Shown here in pieces: positions 25,101-34,870 of a DNA stretch of 64,000 nucleotides. The position numbers were made by a program, and so were the translations under genes. This DNA is from Monodelphis domestica (taxonomy: Eukaryota; Chordata; Mammalia; Didelphimorphia; Didelphidae), in contig NC_077231.1 of NCBI RefSeq assembly GCF_027887165.1, forward strand, positions 327,247,360 to 327,311,359, in the 5' to 3' direction. Positions within the stretch are counted from its first letter, which is position 1. The number at the start of each line of letters is the position of its first letter. The notes below the pieces were generated by a model. That model did not search any database. It was not told where the DNA came from and saw only the letters and a program-made list of their open reading frames with translations.

Positions 25101-25990
25101 AGTCGGGGAGAGCCCCTGGAGCCGGCAGAACTCGCCATGTTGCATACGGGGAGGGAGAGGGAGGGAAGAAGAGCTGAAGCTGCCTCCTGAGGGGCTGGGA
25201 AGAGGCGGGAGGGAGCAGAGGCTGGGGCAGGCAAGGCGCCCTTGAGAACCATGAGCGGCCACAGCGGTTCCATCTGCGGGCGGCGGGGAAAAGAAGAGGG
25301 CTCAGGCTGGGCCCAGCGACAAGAGGAAAGGGGGATGCCCGAGGCCCAGAGCCCAAGGGCACTCGTTTTCCCTCTGCGGAATGACAAGGCCCCGAAAGCC
25401 TGGAGAGAAGTCTAGGAGAATGAAGACTGGGAAAAGGTCACTGGGCCTGGCCACTAGGAGCCCGCTGGTCCCTCTGGAGGAAAGCCCGGGGACCAAGGAG
25501 AGCAGGAGAGCTGACAGCCAGGAGGCCCACGGCCAAGACAGCAGCTCGAACAGCAGGAAGGTGGCATACGCCAAATCCGCAGCTGTAATACTAGGAAAAA
25601 GCCACAAGGGGACGCCGGGCCTGGAGCCGACAGCCTGAGGGGAGGTGTAAGGTGGGCCCCGTGCACGCGCTTCTGCGCACGCGCGCTGCGGCTAGAGGCA
25701 AGCGCTCGCACTTTTGCGCACGCGTAATAGTCCAGGGGAGAGGTAGAGGATGGGGTAGGAGCGGTTTCTCGCGCGGCCGCGCACGCGCGCTGGTGGGGCC
25801 CAGCCCGCCTGGCCCGTCCGGCCCGCCTCCGCCCACTCGCCCAGCGGCCCCGCTCACCCGGGTAGTGGCGCAGCGCCGCGTGGCCGGCGGCCAGCAGCAG
25901 CACGGCGGCCAGCGCGAGCCCCTTGGCGCTGCTCACGCTGAAGTACTGGTTAATCTCGCGCCGCCCGCGCGTGTACGCCAGCGCCGCCAT
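3296..25990 (-). CDS. CASD1: CASD1, sialate 9-O-acetyltransferase (CAS1 domain-containing 1), 18 exons
   Basis: The product transfers acetyl groups from acetyl-CoA to the 9-hydroxyl of sialic acid (CMP-sialic acid) in the Golgi, as known for the human protein. I placed 18 coding exons on the minus strand, all with GT-AG borders and compatible phases: 2370 nt, 789 codons plus TAG (human 797 residues, 18 exons, from memory). The start codon at 25990 lies in a CpG island and begins [14 protein letters not shown], matching the human N terminus. The protein has a single N-terminal anchor (about residues 21-40), a luminal GDSL/SGNH-type catalytic domain (to about residue 278), then a multi-pass membrane acyltransferase-like region. 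Long stretches of the membrane half are almost identical to human, so the identity is secure. Eight residues are missing overall, mostly at the C terminus and in one catalytic-domain loop. It lies tandem to and downstream of COL1A2, separated by about 11 kb. Confidence 0.97.
3590..3782. repeat. CASD1: G-rich minisatellite, CASD1 intron 17
   Basis: Repeats of GGCACGGGGGGGAGGGGG and GGGGCAGAGGAGGCA, units near 35-40 bp; strong G-quadruplex potential on plus. Confidence 0.85.
4335..4530. repeat. CASD1: 24-bp minisatellite, CASD1 intron 14
   Basis: About eight copies of a unit reading CCCCCTCGCGGAGCCCCCAG or its CTCACGG variant. Confidence 0.93.
4756..4925. repeat. CASD1: About 80-bp tandem repeat, CASD1 intron 13
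   Basis: Two and a bit copies containing GGGGGGCAGGGCGAGGCCG, AAGGCCGGCCCGGTGAGGA and GGGGCAGCCCCTGGGG. Confidence 0.85.
7801..8008 (-). mobile_element. MON1-type tRNA-derived SINE
   Basis: The minus strand reads GGGGGCAGCTGGGTTGCTC at its head, then CAGACACTTCCCAGCTGTG, then TTCTGCCTTGGAGCCATTAC and an AT tail. Imperfect target-site duplications flank it (ATAGCACTATGATTA and ATAGCACTATCATA). This is one of the best marsupial markers in the window. Confidence 0.85.
8097..8142. repeat. 16-bp unit repeated three times
   Basis: AAGTTGTTCCTGGGGC occurs three times in tandem inside the AT-rich block of CASD1 intron 12. Confidence 0.9.
9551..10178 (+). mobile_element. LTR of an endogenous retrovirus-like element (fossil), CASD1 intron 12
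   Basis: A purine-rich tract (about 9543-9550) is followed by TGTGTTATTATAATAC. About 600 bp later an AATAAA (about 10142-10148) precedes an end resembling a U5 terminus. This layout suggests a 3' or solo LTR in plus orientation, antisense to CASD1. The block on its left may be remnant interior but shows no recognisable retroviral domain. The ends are estimates. Confidence 0.45.
10180..10332 (-). mobile_element. Degenerate MON1-type SINE
   Basis: Plus-strand AAGTGACTTGCCTAGGGTCA and CCACTGAGCCGCCTCCCTGT mark an antisense, diverged copy directly after the LTR of intron 12. Confidence 0.7.
10800..10910 (-). mobile_element. MIR/CORE-SINE fragment
   Basis: Plus strand CTCACTGGATCCTCACAAC followed by ACAGACGGAGAAACTGAGGC is typical of old therian CORE-SINEs. 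Confidence 0.65.
11697..11850 (-). mobile_element. Mar1-like CORE-SINE fragment
   Basis: TTTGCGATTTCCTTCTCCAG, ACAGACAAGGAAACTGAGGC and TGGATTTGAACTCAGG are Mar1 landmarks in antisense. It lies in CASD1 intron 11. Confidence 0.75.
12204..13157. repeat. CASD1: (ATTC)n then (CCTT/CCCT)n polypyrimidine array, CASD1 intron 11
   Basis: About 950 bp. It starts with a clean (ATTC)n run to about 12240 and continues as an interrupted TTCC/CCCTTCC array with internal blocks of about 100-150 bp repeated (for example CTCTTCTTCCCTCC recurring). In the CASD1 transcript it is all purine and begins only about 30 nt after the exon 11 splice donor. Confidence 0.97.
15520..15685. repeat. CASD1: C-rich minisatellite, CASD1 intron 9
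   Basis: Five to six units of about 30 bp, GGCTCAGGCGGGCACAGAAG followed by a C run. Confidence 0.85.
16465..25990 (-). CDS. CASD1: CASD1 exons 1-8: anchor and luminal catalytic domain
   Basis: Exon coordinates: 1, 25990-25858; 2, 20883-20787; 3, 20209-20089; 4, 17671-17627; 5, 17491-17429; 6, 17274-17230; 7, 17134-17011; 8, 16670-16465. Exon 1 gives the signal anchor ([13 protein letters not shown]). Exon 3 carries the nucleophile motif [11 protein letters not shown] with Ser94. Exon 8 carries the second motif, [11 protein letters not shown], with Asp267 and His270, which correspond to human Asp270 and His273 after a three-residue loop deletion (human TRNSKSN region, here AQARL). All three catalytic residues are present, so the enzyme should be active. 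Exons 2 and 3 are AT-rich and nearly identical to human. Exons 4-8 are strongly GC-shifted, with R, A and G replacements at non-conserved sites. Intron 1 (about 5 kb) holds an LTR and several SINEs; intron 3 (about 2.4 kb) holds another LTR and two SINEs. Confidence 0.96.
16790..16962. repeat. CASD1: About 85-bp tandem duplication, CASD1 intron 7
   Basis: Two copies of AAAGGCCTCCCACTCTCCGG followed by GGCGGGGCA and GGCGCTCGGTC, the second ending in about 20 C. Confidence 0.88.
18005..18187 (-). mobile_element. MON1-type SINE, CASD1 intron 3
   Basis: Antisense copy: TTTAAACCCTCACCTTCCAC at the tail side, AGTGCCTTGCCCAGGCTCTC in the middle and TGAGCCACCCAGCTGCCCCC at the head. Confidence 0.82.
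18315..19134 (+). mobile_element. Solo LTR-like element (fossil), CASD1 intron 3
   Basis: This about 800-bp block has a TATA-like CACTATAAAAGCC at about 18827, a downstream AATAAA at about 19115 and the terminus CCATTACA, the same ending as the LTR at the left edge of the window. No interior is visible on either side, so it is probably a solo LTR. It is antisense to CASD1. Confidence 0.55.
19671..19886 (-). mobile_element. Mar1 SINE, CASD1 intron 3
   Basis: Antisense Mar1: TGTTCAGCCTTTCAGTCATA, GGCATTTCCTTCTCCGG, GCAAACAGGTTAAATGATTT and CAGAGTTGAACTCAGGG are present in the expected order. Confidence 0.8.
21312..21540 (+). mobile_element. Mar1-like CORE-SINE, CASD1 intron 1
   Basis: Sense copy with GGTGACCCTGGGCGAGTCG, CGCCTCAGTTTCCTCAATAG and an AT-rich tail. 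Several sites are GC-shifted from the usual AAGTCACTTAAC. Confidence 0.72.
22525..23405 (+). mobile_element. Solo LTR-like element (fossil), CASD1 intron 1
   Basis: AT-richer block with a TATA-like CCTTTATAAGG at about 22949, a pyrimidine-rich stretch, ATTAAA near 23282 and a U5-like end (...TGCGGTCACA) near 23405. The pattern is that of marsupial endogenous retrovirus LTRs. No coding interior is seen. It is antisense to CASD1. Boundaries are approximate. Confidence 0.5.
24047..24293 (+). mobile_element. Near full-length Mar1 SINE, CASD1 intron 1
   Basis: Sense copy from AGGTGGCACAGTGGCTAGAG through GGCAAGTCACTTCACCATGC and CAGTTTCCTCCTCTGC to GAGAAGGAAATAGCAAACAA and ATCACGAAGAGTCAG, ending at GGTTGAACAACA. 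All Mar1 landmarks are in order. Confidence 0.9.
24410..24585 (-). mobile_element. MIR/CORE-SINE fragment, CASD1 intron 1
   Basis: A (GAT)n start, then GCTAGCATTTACAGAG, CCCATTTTACAGTTGAGGAG and AAGTCACTTGTCTAGGGTCA. Confidence 0.68.
24600..24790 (-). mobile_element. MON1-type SINE, CASD1 intron 1
   Basis: Antisense copy with TGTGTATTGGTTCCAAGGCA, GGCTAGGCCATGGGGGTC and TGAGCCACCCAGCTGCC. Confidence 0.85.
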
Positions 25991-26420
25991 CTTGGATCCT
26001 CCATGACAACAGCGCGCGGCGGCGGCGGGAACGCGAGCCGGGCCCGTGGGCAGGAGTGGCTCCTGGGCCCGGCCTTCAGCGGCTGGGCTGTCGCTCGGTG
26101 GCCGCCGCCAGGGCTGCAGCGCGGCCAGCAGCAGCCGTCGCCACACCGGGATCTCCGCCTCCGCCGCGGCCTCCCCCGCGCGCCGCCGCGGTTCTGCCGT
26201 GCCCGCGCCCCCTTCCGCGCCTGCGCCCTCGCCCTCGCCCGTGTCCCCTGGCTCGCTCCGCGGCCTGCCTTGCGCCTGCGCAGAGGCAGAGTTTGCGCCC
26301 CCTTGTGCCTCTACTGCCTCCTGCTGTTGCGTCGGCGACCCGACTTCGTCGGGGGGCGGGACCGGAACCTGGAGCAGCATGGACGGGCCCTGGGGTGGGC
26401 CCAAGGAGTGGGGGCGGGTC
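25640..26420 (-). promoter_or_regulatory. CASD1: CASD1 CpG-island promoter with NRF-1-type sites
   Basis: The sequence around CASD1 exon 1 is dense in CpG and has no TATA box, as expected for a housekeeping gene. Two perfect matches to the NRF-1 consensus YGCGCAYGCGCR lie at 25674-25685 and 25778-25789 (plus strand), both just inside intron 1; a weaker one is at 25715-25726. The start site is upstream of 25990 but I cannot place it. No divergent gene is visible to the right. Confidence 0.65.
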
Positions 26421-27644
26421 TGAACTGGCCGTTCTGGGGTCTAGGCGGTGGGCCCGGATCTGGGTCCGAGTAGTTGTCCGGCGAGGTGTCCGGGAGCACT
26501 ATGCCAGGGACTTCCGGGACCGAGAGGGCAGCTATCTGGTTGTCGGAGCTCAAGGAGCCGGGCAGGTGTCCGGGAGCACTAAGTCAGGGGCGTCCAGGCT
26601 GCTGGAGCAACTGTCCAAGGCCAAAGCATCGGGGGCAGCCGTCCAGGGATCCGAGGCCAGGGCGGTGGGGCAGCCTGGCTGCACAGCTCTGTGGCCACTG
26701 CGGTTCCCAACCGGAACTTGGGACTAAAGTCCACCTACCTTTCTGGGGCACATCCCCAGCTAGCCCCGCCCACTGGGGGGTGAGCCCGTGGCCCCCAGGG
26801 GCCACACCTTGGTCCTCCTGCCAGCTTCCTTCCTCCTCAGTACTTTCTGAGGCTCCTTGGCTGGCAGGCAGCAGCAGCGGAGCTGGCCAAACTGGCTCTG
26901 CTTGGCTCCAGGCCCCAGCCTTGCATGGGGCAAGGGCCCCTTGGGGAGTGGGTTACTGAAGGGAGCCTGAAGGAGCCTGGGTAGGACGAGCGTCCTGAGC
27001 ACCGCTTCTTATGTCCAGCAGGCTCCATCTGCCCTTGGCATGCCCGGACCCTGTCCAGCTCCGTGTCTCACTGCCTGGTCCTCCTGAGCCCCCATCCCTT
27101 CCCCGGCCAGCAGCTCCAGTGGGGCTCAGTGTGTCCGATAGGCCTTGGAAGCCTGCCTCCGTCATGCCACCTCGCTCCTAGGATTACTGAGTGTAGCTCC
27201 CTAGGAATGTGGAAAAGGCCTGAAAGGAGAGCTCAGCCTTCCAAGAGCTGAATTCTGACTGGCAGGCAGACAGGTGAGCTCTTGCCTGCCCTGAGCCTCG
27301 GTTTCCTCACCCAGGTGGCCACCCTTCCACCCCTAAATTTGGAGCCTAGGAAGCAGATTTCCCCCAACCAGGATCTTACTGCGCTTTACAGGATTTTGGA
27401 GCCCGGCCTGTGCTGTTGTCTCCTCTCTGGGGTTAGTTTGTTCCTCAGAGATTTGTCTTTTGAGTCCCAAGTGCAGAGATGCCATGATTGCTTAGGAATT
27501 GACTGACTCCAGAATCACAAATGTTCCAGCTGGCTGGGCTGCCCTCAGTGAAGGACCATTTATTCTAACCCTGGATTTTAGGACAAGGAAGCCCAACTCA
27601 GAAGGACTTCACTGAACTGCCCCACTCTCCCTCCTGTCTTCAGG
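26421..27644. other. Intergenic sequence upstream of CASD1
   Basis: Moderately GC-rich. A local imperfect duplication repeats AGGTGTCCGGGAGCACT at about 26484 and 26564. No gene recognised. Confidence 0.55.
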
Positions 27645-29115
27645 CTTTTATTTTATTTTTCATTTTCATTTGTTTCAAGTTTCAAATAATTTTTATTTTA
27701 AGATGTTTCCCATGTTTCCATGATTCATTTTCTCCCTCTTCCCTCCCCGCTCCCAGAAATGACAAGCCATTGCCCTGGTTGTACAAGTGTTGTCACTTGA
27801 TGCCTCTTGCCGTACTATTCATTTTTGCTATAGAGCGATCTTTTAAAGCCAAATCCCCAAATCGCATCCCCATATATTCATGTGATAAGTGATGTCATAT
27901 GTTTTTCCTCTGCATTTCTACTCCCAGAGGTCTTTCAGGAGTGTCCCTTGTTGCATTGCTGCTAGTAACAAAGTCAGTTACATTCGATTGTGCCACAATG
28001 TATCCATCTCTATGTACAATGTTCTCCTGGTTCTGCTTCTCTCACTCTGCATCAGTTCCTGGAGGTCATCCCAGTTCACATGGAATCCCTCCAGTTCATC
28101 ATTCCTTTGAGCACAGTAGTATTCCATCCCCATCAGATACCACAGTGTGTTCAGCCATTCCCCAATGGAAGGGCAGCCCCTCATTTTCCAATTTTTTGCC
28201 ACCACAAAGAGCGCAGTTATGAATGCTCTTGTACAAGTCTTTTTCCTTCTGATCTCTTTGGGGCACAAACCCAGCAGTGCTATGGCTGGATCAAAGGACT
28301 GACAGTCTTTTAGAGCCCTTTGGGCATCGTTCCAAATTGCCTTCCAGAATGGTTGGATCCATTCACAACGCTACCAGCAATGCATTAATGTCCTGACTTT
28401 GCCACATCCCCTCCAGCATTCATTACTTTCCTCTGCTCTCATGTTGAACAATCTGCTAGGCGTGAGGTGGTACCTCAGAGTTATTTTGATTGGCAATTCT
28501 CTGATTATAAGAGATTTAGAACACTTTTTCATGTGCTTATTAATGGTTTTGACTTCTTTATCTGAAAACTGCCTGTTCATGTCCCTTGACAATATGTCAA
28601 TTAGGGAATGGCTTGATTTTTCATACAATTGGCTTAACTCCTTATAAAATTGAGAAATTAGACCTTTGTCAGAGGTTTTTGTTATAGAGATTTTCCCCCC
28701 AGTTTGTTGCTTCCCTCCTAATTTTGGTTGCATTGGTTTTGTTTGTACAGAAACTTTTAAATTTAATATTATAAATTATTCATTTCACATTTTGTGATGT
28801 TCTCTATGTCCTGCTTGGTCTTAAATTCCTTCCTTTCCCATAGATCTGACAGGTATACTATTCTATGTTCACCTAACTCTTTATATTTAAGTCATTCACC
28901 CACTCAGAGTTAACCTTGGTGTAGGGTGTGAGATATTGATCTAAACCTAATCTCTCCCATCCTGTTTTCCAGTTCTCCCATCAGTTTTTGTCAAATCGTG
29001 GGTTCTTGTCCCCAAAGTGGGGCTCTTTGGGTTTATCAAACACTGTCTACTATCTTGCTACTGCCATTTACCCCAAGTCTGGTCCATTGATCCACCCTTC
29101 TATCTCTAATCCAGC
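27645..29115 (-). mobile_element. L1 LINE 3' fragment (ORF2 C terminus and 3' tail)
   Basis: On the minus strand this is the 3' part of an L1. Recognisable ORF2 pieces, in order, include DMNRQFSDKEVKTINKHMKK, CSKSLIIRELPIKITLRYHL, CWRGCGKVRTLMHCW, KKTCTRAFITALFVVAKNWK and YLMGMEYYCAQRNDELEGF, all typical of the L1 ORF2 C-terminal region. The reading is interrupted by stops and frame changes, so the copy is dead. It is 5'-truncated, with no ORF1 or reverse transcriptase motifs, and ends at an AT-rich tail near 27650. It sits between COL1A2 and CASD1 and is markedly more AT-rich than its surroundings. Confidence 0.92.
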
Positions 29116-31140
29116 GCCATATTGTTTTGACGCTGAAGGGAACAGAGAACAGGAACCTGTTAGAACATCCTTTGCCGAAGGGCAGTGATAGGTTGACAGT
29201 GCTTCAGCTTCAGGAAGAACTTATGACTGATGCTTTTGCCAGTTTCTTCTAGAATATTAACGAGAGAGCGATTCTGAGAAGTCTCCGAGGCACCAGAAGA
29301 ACTCTAGATAGGATCACTCCACCCACTTCCCGCTGCTGTTCTTGTCTCCAAAGGGCCCCCAGCAACAGACCTCACCCCAGACTTCCCTGCTTCCTCATCT
29401 CTCAACCCTGACCTCATCCTTCTTTCTCTTTCTCTGATAAAGATTGGGACTTAGCCAAGGGAGCCCCTCCACATGTGCCCTACATCTCCCCCCTCCAGTT
29501 CCCTTCCCAGTCACCCCCTCTCTCTTACCCTTCATTCTCCTCCTCAGTGGAGATGGGCTCTCCTCCAGCTCACCACAGACTCTCCCCCTTCCTGTCCTCC
29601 ATCCCCGATTCCCAGAGCACTTAGACCCACGTGGTCTCCCTGAGAGGATGGAAGCTCTCTGCAGGTAAGGCCGGGTTCATTCTTGTCCCTGTGCGCCCCA
29701 CGCTCAGGCCGGCAGACGCTCCTGGATTGCAGGACAATAGTCAGAGTTTGCACAAGTCCAGGTGGTTGCTGAGTGAGCTCCCCCCTTCCGGGGCTCTGGG
29801 GGCCAGTTTTTATTACTGATTGGCTTTCACGGGCTTTCACTCCAAGGCTCCCAAAGACTGTAATAACGGGCTTTCATTTGATTCTCCCAACAACCCTATT
29901 AGCTCCTATTAGCCCCATTTTACAGAGGAGCAGACTGAGGCACAAAGCGGATGGGTGACTGGTTCTCTTCCAGACTCCAAGGCCAGATTCTACCCAGGGT
30001 GCCGCTGGATCATTTTATGGATTTGGGGTGTTGGCTGACCCTGACACATAGTTTCCGTGTTGCTTGGTTTTACTTTATTATAAAAGTAGTTTATGGGGAT
30101 GGCACATATCAAAGTGTGGCAGTAAAAAAGGTTTTCAGTGAGTCCACCTTATACCATGGAAGGCACATGGTTCAAATGCCACCCCTGTCATCTGGATGGC
30201 CTTGCTGGGGCGACGGGACCCTCCTCTGTTAAAGGAGGATGGGATAGAGATGGGGGCTTCACTCGGAGAGGTTTCAGGGGCCCCCGAACGTGGATTTCCT
30301 GCGGCTCCTTGAAGGACTCCCAAAAGGGACTGGGCCAGTCTGGGGAGGAGGGGGATGGAGGGGTCCAGCCAAAAGGTGAAGAGCCCCCTCCTTTTAGAGC
30401 CGTCACTGCGAGCAAGGCTGCGAAAACTCGGAAAACGCTTGCTCTTCCTTCATTAAGGCCCATCCATTGCCCCAGTGGCATTGTGGGGCTTCCCGCAGGG
30501 GGCCGTTCCGTAGTGCCGAATTCAAGCTTCCCCAGCAGCACCCGAATGAGGGGACCTTGGGGAGCATATGGCAGGCGGGCAAAGAAGCAAATGGCCAGCT
30601 TGCTCTCCAGGAGACTTTGTCCTTAAGCTCCTGCCCACTGATTGCCCTGGCTCGGGGTGCGAGGAGGGGCCAGGCAGCTCTACAGCTGTTTACCAAGGGA
30701 AGCAGGTCCTGCGTCTTTATGACTCCCGCAGACTTGGTCGTCGTCCCGTCTGCCCGCTTTGTCCTCAGGACACGAGGGGCGAGCTTTTGGGGACAGGAAG
30801 CCAGGTGGAGGAAAGAGGTGGAGATGCTCCCCCCGACCCCCGGCCTGGAAGGAGAGGAGAGGGCCCCCCTCTAGCTAATGGGGAAGACAGGGCGAGTTTA
30901 GGATGCTGCTGGGCTAGCCAGAAAGCAGCCAGAAGCTCCATTATGGCTTGGAGGAGGGAGATCGTCCCTGTCATCAGACTTGGAGACTTGGAGAGGGAGT
31001 GGTGGTGGGTGCTTGCAGGGGAGGCGGGGTGCCCAATTGTGGAGGGCCTTGAATGCCAGGATATGGAGTTTGAGCTTTATTTGATGGCTTTCAGTCATCA
31101 AATGTTGTGTCCAAATCATTTGGATTAGGGTAGGACTGGA

Positions 31141-31280
31141 ATGGCAGCTCCGTGGCTCGGCGGATACAGCTCTGGGCCAGTCAGGAAGACAAGTTCAAAT
31201 CCAGCCTCAGACACGCACAAGCCGGGTGACCCTGGGCAAGTCGCTCCCCCCCTATTTGCCTTAATTCACTGATCCCCTTG
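31141..31280 (+). mobile_element. CORE-SINE, GC-shifted
   Basis: Sense copy: GGCAGCTCCGTGGCTCGGCG, AGTTCAAATCCAGCCTCAGA and GTGACCCTGGGCAAGTCG. The usual TTAACC is replaced by C-rich sequence. Confidence 0.78.
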
Positions 31281-32321
31281 TGCTCCTACAGGAGTTTTGT
31301 GTGTTAGGTTGTGCTGTGGGCTGGCCGGTCTCAGGCCGTGGAATGCAGAGGGTTGTGGCAGTGATGGCACGGTCTGTCATAAGCTCAGACTTCCTGTCTT
31401 CAGCTACACCTCCGAGTCCTTCCCCCTTTTCTCAGGTCTTGGGAAGGCCCAGAAAGACTAATGTAACAGGGGCCTGTATTGGGCAGAACCTTTGCTATCT
31501 TCTACTTAATTTTCTAGATTAGGAAACCCACAGGACAGTGATTTACCCAAAGTCTCCAGAAAATGGCCACCCGGGAGCCTTGCAGTCAGCCCGGGGCCAA
31601 GCGCTCCCTTCTCGTTCCTGCAGCCCAGGGCCTCCTCCAGCTCTCTTCCATCTGACCCACGGCCTCCTGCCACCTCCCTGCTGGACGGCCTCTCCGAGGC
31701 CACACCTGCTTCTGCTTGTCCAGTCACATCACGGCTTCTTTGCATCCTCTGCGATTCTGACTGCCCTCATCCCTCAGTGAAAACTGGGCCAGCCCAGAAC
31801 TCCGAGCCTTCGCCTACTGATGGACCAAGCCTTGTCCCCTGTCCCAAGGGATGTTCCCTTCCCTTCAGCCCCCGGGCCCCCGATGTCCCACTCCCAATCA
31901 GTGCCATCCGGAAAGCCCGCTCCACTGTGAACAAGCTGCCTTTCACCTTAGCCCTCTTCCCTTTCCCCTCCTTCTGTCTGCTGGCCTCCATCGAGACTCC
32001 CCCCCCCCCCCCCCCCCGGGACCCAGCTTCCCCGGCCACCATTTCCAGGCCTGTTCACTGACACGTTCCACCTCCCACAGGGATGTCAGAATTTGGGTCA
32101 CCCTGAGTTCCTCTAGAAATGCTGGCCGTGGCCTCCCTCCCCACCCCACCTGCACCCCCGCTGCTGGGGAGCTGGAATAGTCCTCACTCCCCACTTCCAT
32201 TTCCAGTCCCTTACTCTACCACCTCCCCTCAGGGAGCTGGCCTCCCAGCAGGCCCACCAGATCCAGTTTTATCATCTCCTCGGGATCCTGGGAGCTCTTC
32301 CTGTCCGTGAGCCTCTGAATG

Positions 32322-32522
32322 CTTTCCTTCCTTCCTTCCTTCCTTCCTTCCTTCCTTCCTTCCTTCCTTCCTTCCTTCCTTCCTTCCTTCCTTCCTTCCT
32401 TCCTTCCTTCCTTCCTCCCTCCCTCCCTCCCTCCCTCCCTCCCTCCCTCTCTCCCTCCCTCCCTCCTTTCCTTCCTTCATTCCCTCCCTCCCTCCTCCCT
32501 CCCTCCTTTCCTTCCTTCCTTT
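32322..32522. repeat. (CTTC)n/(CCCT)n microsatellite, intergenic
   Basis: About 24 perfect CTTC units followed by CCCT units and mixed ends. Polypyrimidine on plus. Confidence 0.98.
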
Positions 32523-33039
32523 CTCCATGAGCTCAGTGCCCAGTGCCTGGCCCCCGGGCCCCTTCTCCCCCAGCTGCTGCTGTCCTACTGGGAGACTTCC
32601 ACTCACTTCAGTTTTCTAACCCTTCTCAGCTTTCAGATTGTCCCTTTCCCTTCTTGCCCTTCCTCCTTCCTCCTCCACCCCACTCAGCTCCCAGGAGACG
32701 AGCCCATCAGCCATCTTCTCAAGCTGTGCCCTTCTTTGGTCTGGGCCCAGTCATTGCTCACTTCCTCCCCTGCCCCTAAATTCTGCCTTTGGTCTTCAGC
32801 TTTGCTGGGGCCTCTCTCAAATCCCTCCGTTCCTCCCCGGCTACCGCCAATGCCTGCACTCTTCTCCCTTCCCCATCCAGACCCCTTGGCAGGCTACTTC
32901 AGCGCCACGCTTTCCTCTGAATTCGAGCCTTCCTCTCATCTCCACAGGGCCCTCACTGCAGCAAGGCACTGCCTTTTTCTCCCCAGTTGGTTCACTGCTC
33001 CACTCACCATGACCAGGATCTTTGAAACATTTTCATCCA

Positions 33040-33235
33040 GCCAGGTGGCACAGAGTGCTGGTCCTCGAGTCCAAAAGACCCAAGTTCAAATGTAGCCTTA
33101 GACATTGACTGGCTGTGGGAATCTGGGCAAGTCACAATGTCTCTCTGCCTCAGTTTCCTTATTTGTAAAATGGGAGTAGTAACAGCGCCTATTTTGCTGA
33201 GGGTTAAATGGAGCAGGTACTGTGTAAATACTTAT
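33040..33235 (+). mobile_element. CORE-SINE (Mar1-like)
   Basis: Sense copy: CAGGTGGCACAGAGTGCTGG, AAGTTCAAATGTAGCCTTAG and CCTCAGTTTCCTTATTTGTA. Confidence 0.82.
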
Positions 33236-34870
33236 TTCCTTTCCCTTCCCTCAGCCTTCTGGAAGGCTCCCCTCACCCTCTCGGCAGAGAGCCTTGCCTC
33301 TTATGGCGCTGGGAGAAACTGAGGCAGTTTGCCAAGAGCTCCCTCTGTCCTCCTATGCCTTTTTGGCTGCTGCCCCTCATGAACGTCCGGCCCTCCTCCT
33401 TGTCCAGGCCACCCCTGTCCTCTCAGAAGGGCCCCCTCCCTGCTCATCTTCTCGGCAGATTCCTTCTTCGGCTCTCCCCACGGTCTCACTCTCCTTCAGC
33501 CTCTTCCCTCCTCCTGCTTCCCTGCCACGCACAAGCAGGCCCCTTTCTCCGGGGTCCTTCCAAACCCCTCCCCGAACCTGGCTGCATCGGGTGTTGCTAT
33601 TCCCCCCACAGCCTTCTCTGGCTGAGCGCAGGCCTCTCTCCTGGCCATCAGCCAGCTCTGCCTCCCTTTGACTCTGGGCTCAGAGCCCCCCTACAGAAGG
33701 GGCCTCTCCTGGCTCGGAGATCCCTTCCAGTCCCTCACCTATGGATGGAGCCCCCAGCTCCACCCAGAAGCCTAGTTCTCCTCCAGCGATGGAGGTCAGG
33801 AAGTGGAGGCAGCACTCACGGAGGCTAGACGAGGGCCCGACCCCAGAGAGGCTTGGGCCTCCTTGCGGCGGGCCAAGAAGCTCCTCTCTGCTCTTTGGAG
33901 CGCCAAAGCTGTGCCTCTCCGGGCTGGCCCTCAGAGGCAGGCAGGAGCAGGCCCTGATGCTTTCTGTAGGCCTTGATGCCTGGGCCTGGGCGTGGCCTTT
34001 TCGGGGCCTCCGTTTCTCTGCTGCTTCCTTATGTAAGGCTGCCTTTGGCTGAGCCCTGAAGGCTCTGAGGGGTCCTGAGCCCTTGCTGCCCTTGGAGTGA
34101 GCCCGGGGCACTTTGGACAGCATTTGAGGGCTGGCCAGAACTCGGCCTTTCTGGGCACTCCCAAGTTTCTGTCACTCGGTGCCATCTTGGACAAATCATT
34201 TCTGCCCGCATATGCGCTCCAGTGGCCAGCGCCTCACCGGGGAGGCCCGGTGCCGCTGCGGGTGCTGCCCGGGGGTCTAAGAGCGCTTGCTGTGGCAGCG
34301 CCAAAGGGCCGGAGCTCCTGCTCATGTGCGGTGGTGGAGGAAGTGGGCCACACGGCTGGCAGCCTTTGCTAGTAAGGACCTTGGAGCTCCCCTCTCCCTC
34401 CCCTCCTTTGGAATCTTCCCCGTTCCAGGCGGTGGGGAGCAGACGCTCCTTGGGCACACCAGGGATGGCTCGGCTGCCTCCTCGCCTAAGGAGGCTCCCT
34501 TTCCCCGGCTCGGTGAGTCTCTGACCACAAAATGGGGAGGGGCGGCGTGAGTGGTGCTCCACGTGCCCTTGCCAAGCCCTCAGACGTTCCCACGTGTCTG
34601 ATTCTGCAAGTGGCCCCTATTGGTCTCCAAGCTCGTGGGGGTGCCCGAGATGGAAAAGGGGCCTTATCAAGGGAACCAGGGCTAGAGGGGGTTTCCAGGC
34701 CCCAGCTTGCATTCACCCTGACTTAATGGAGCCGGGTAACCTGGCCCAGGGAATGGGCCCGGGTCTCCTCTGGAGCCTGAGGAGGAGAGGAGTTTCTGTA
34801 GATACAAGTTAGCCTGGGCCACCTCCACTGGCCTGGAGTTGGTGCCAATGACTACAGTGGTCTGCTCTGG

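Larger units (their letters stand above)
29116..34870. other. Intergenic sequence between COL1A2 and CASD1
   Basis: Apart from two SINEs, one CTTC microsatellite and a C run near 31997-32017, I see no coding similarity. Open frames here are short and show no conserved domain. Confidence 0.55.
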
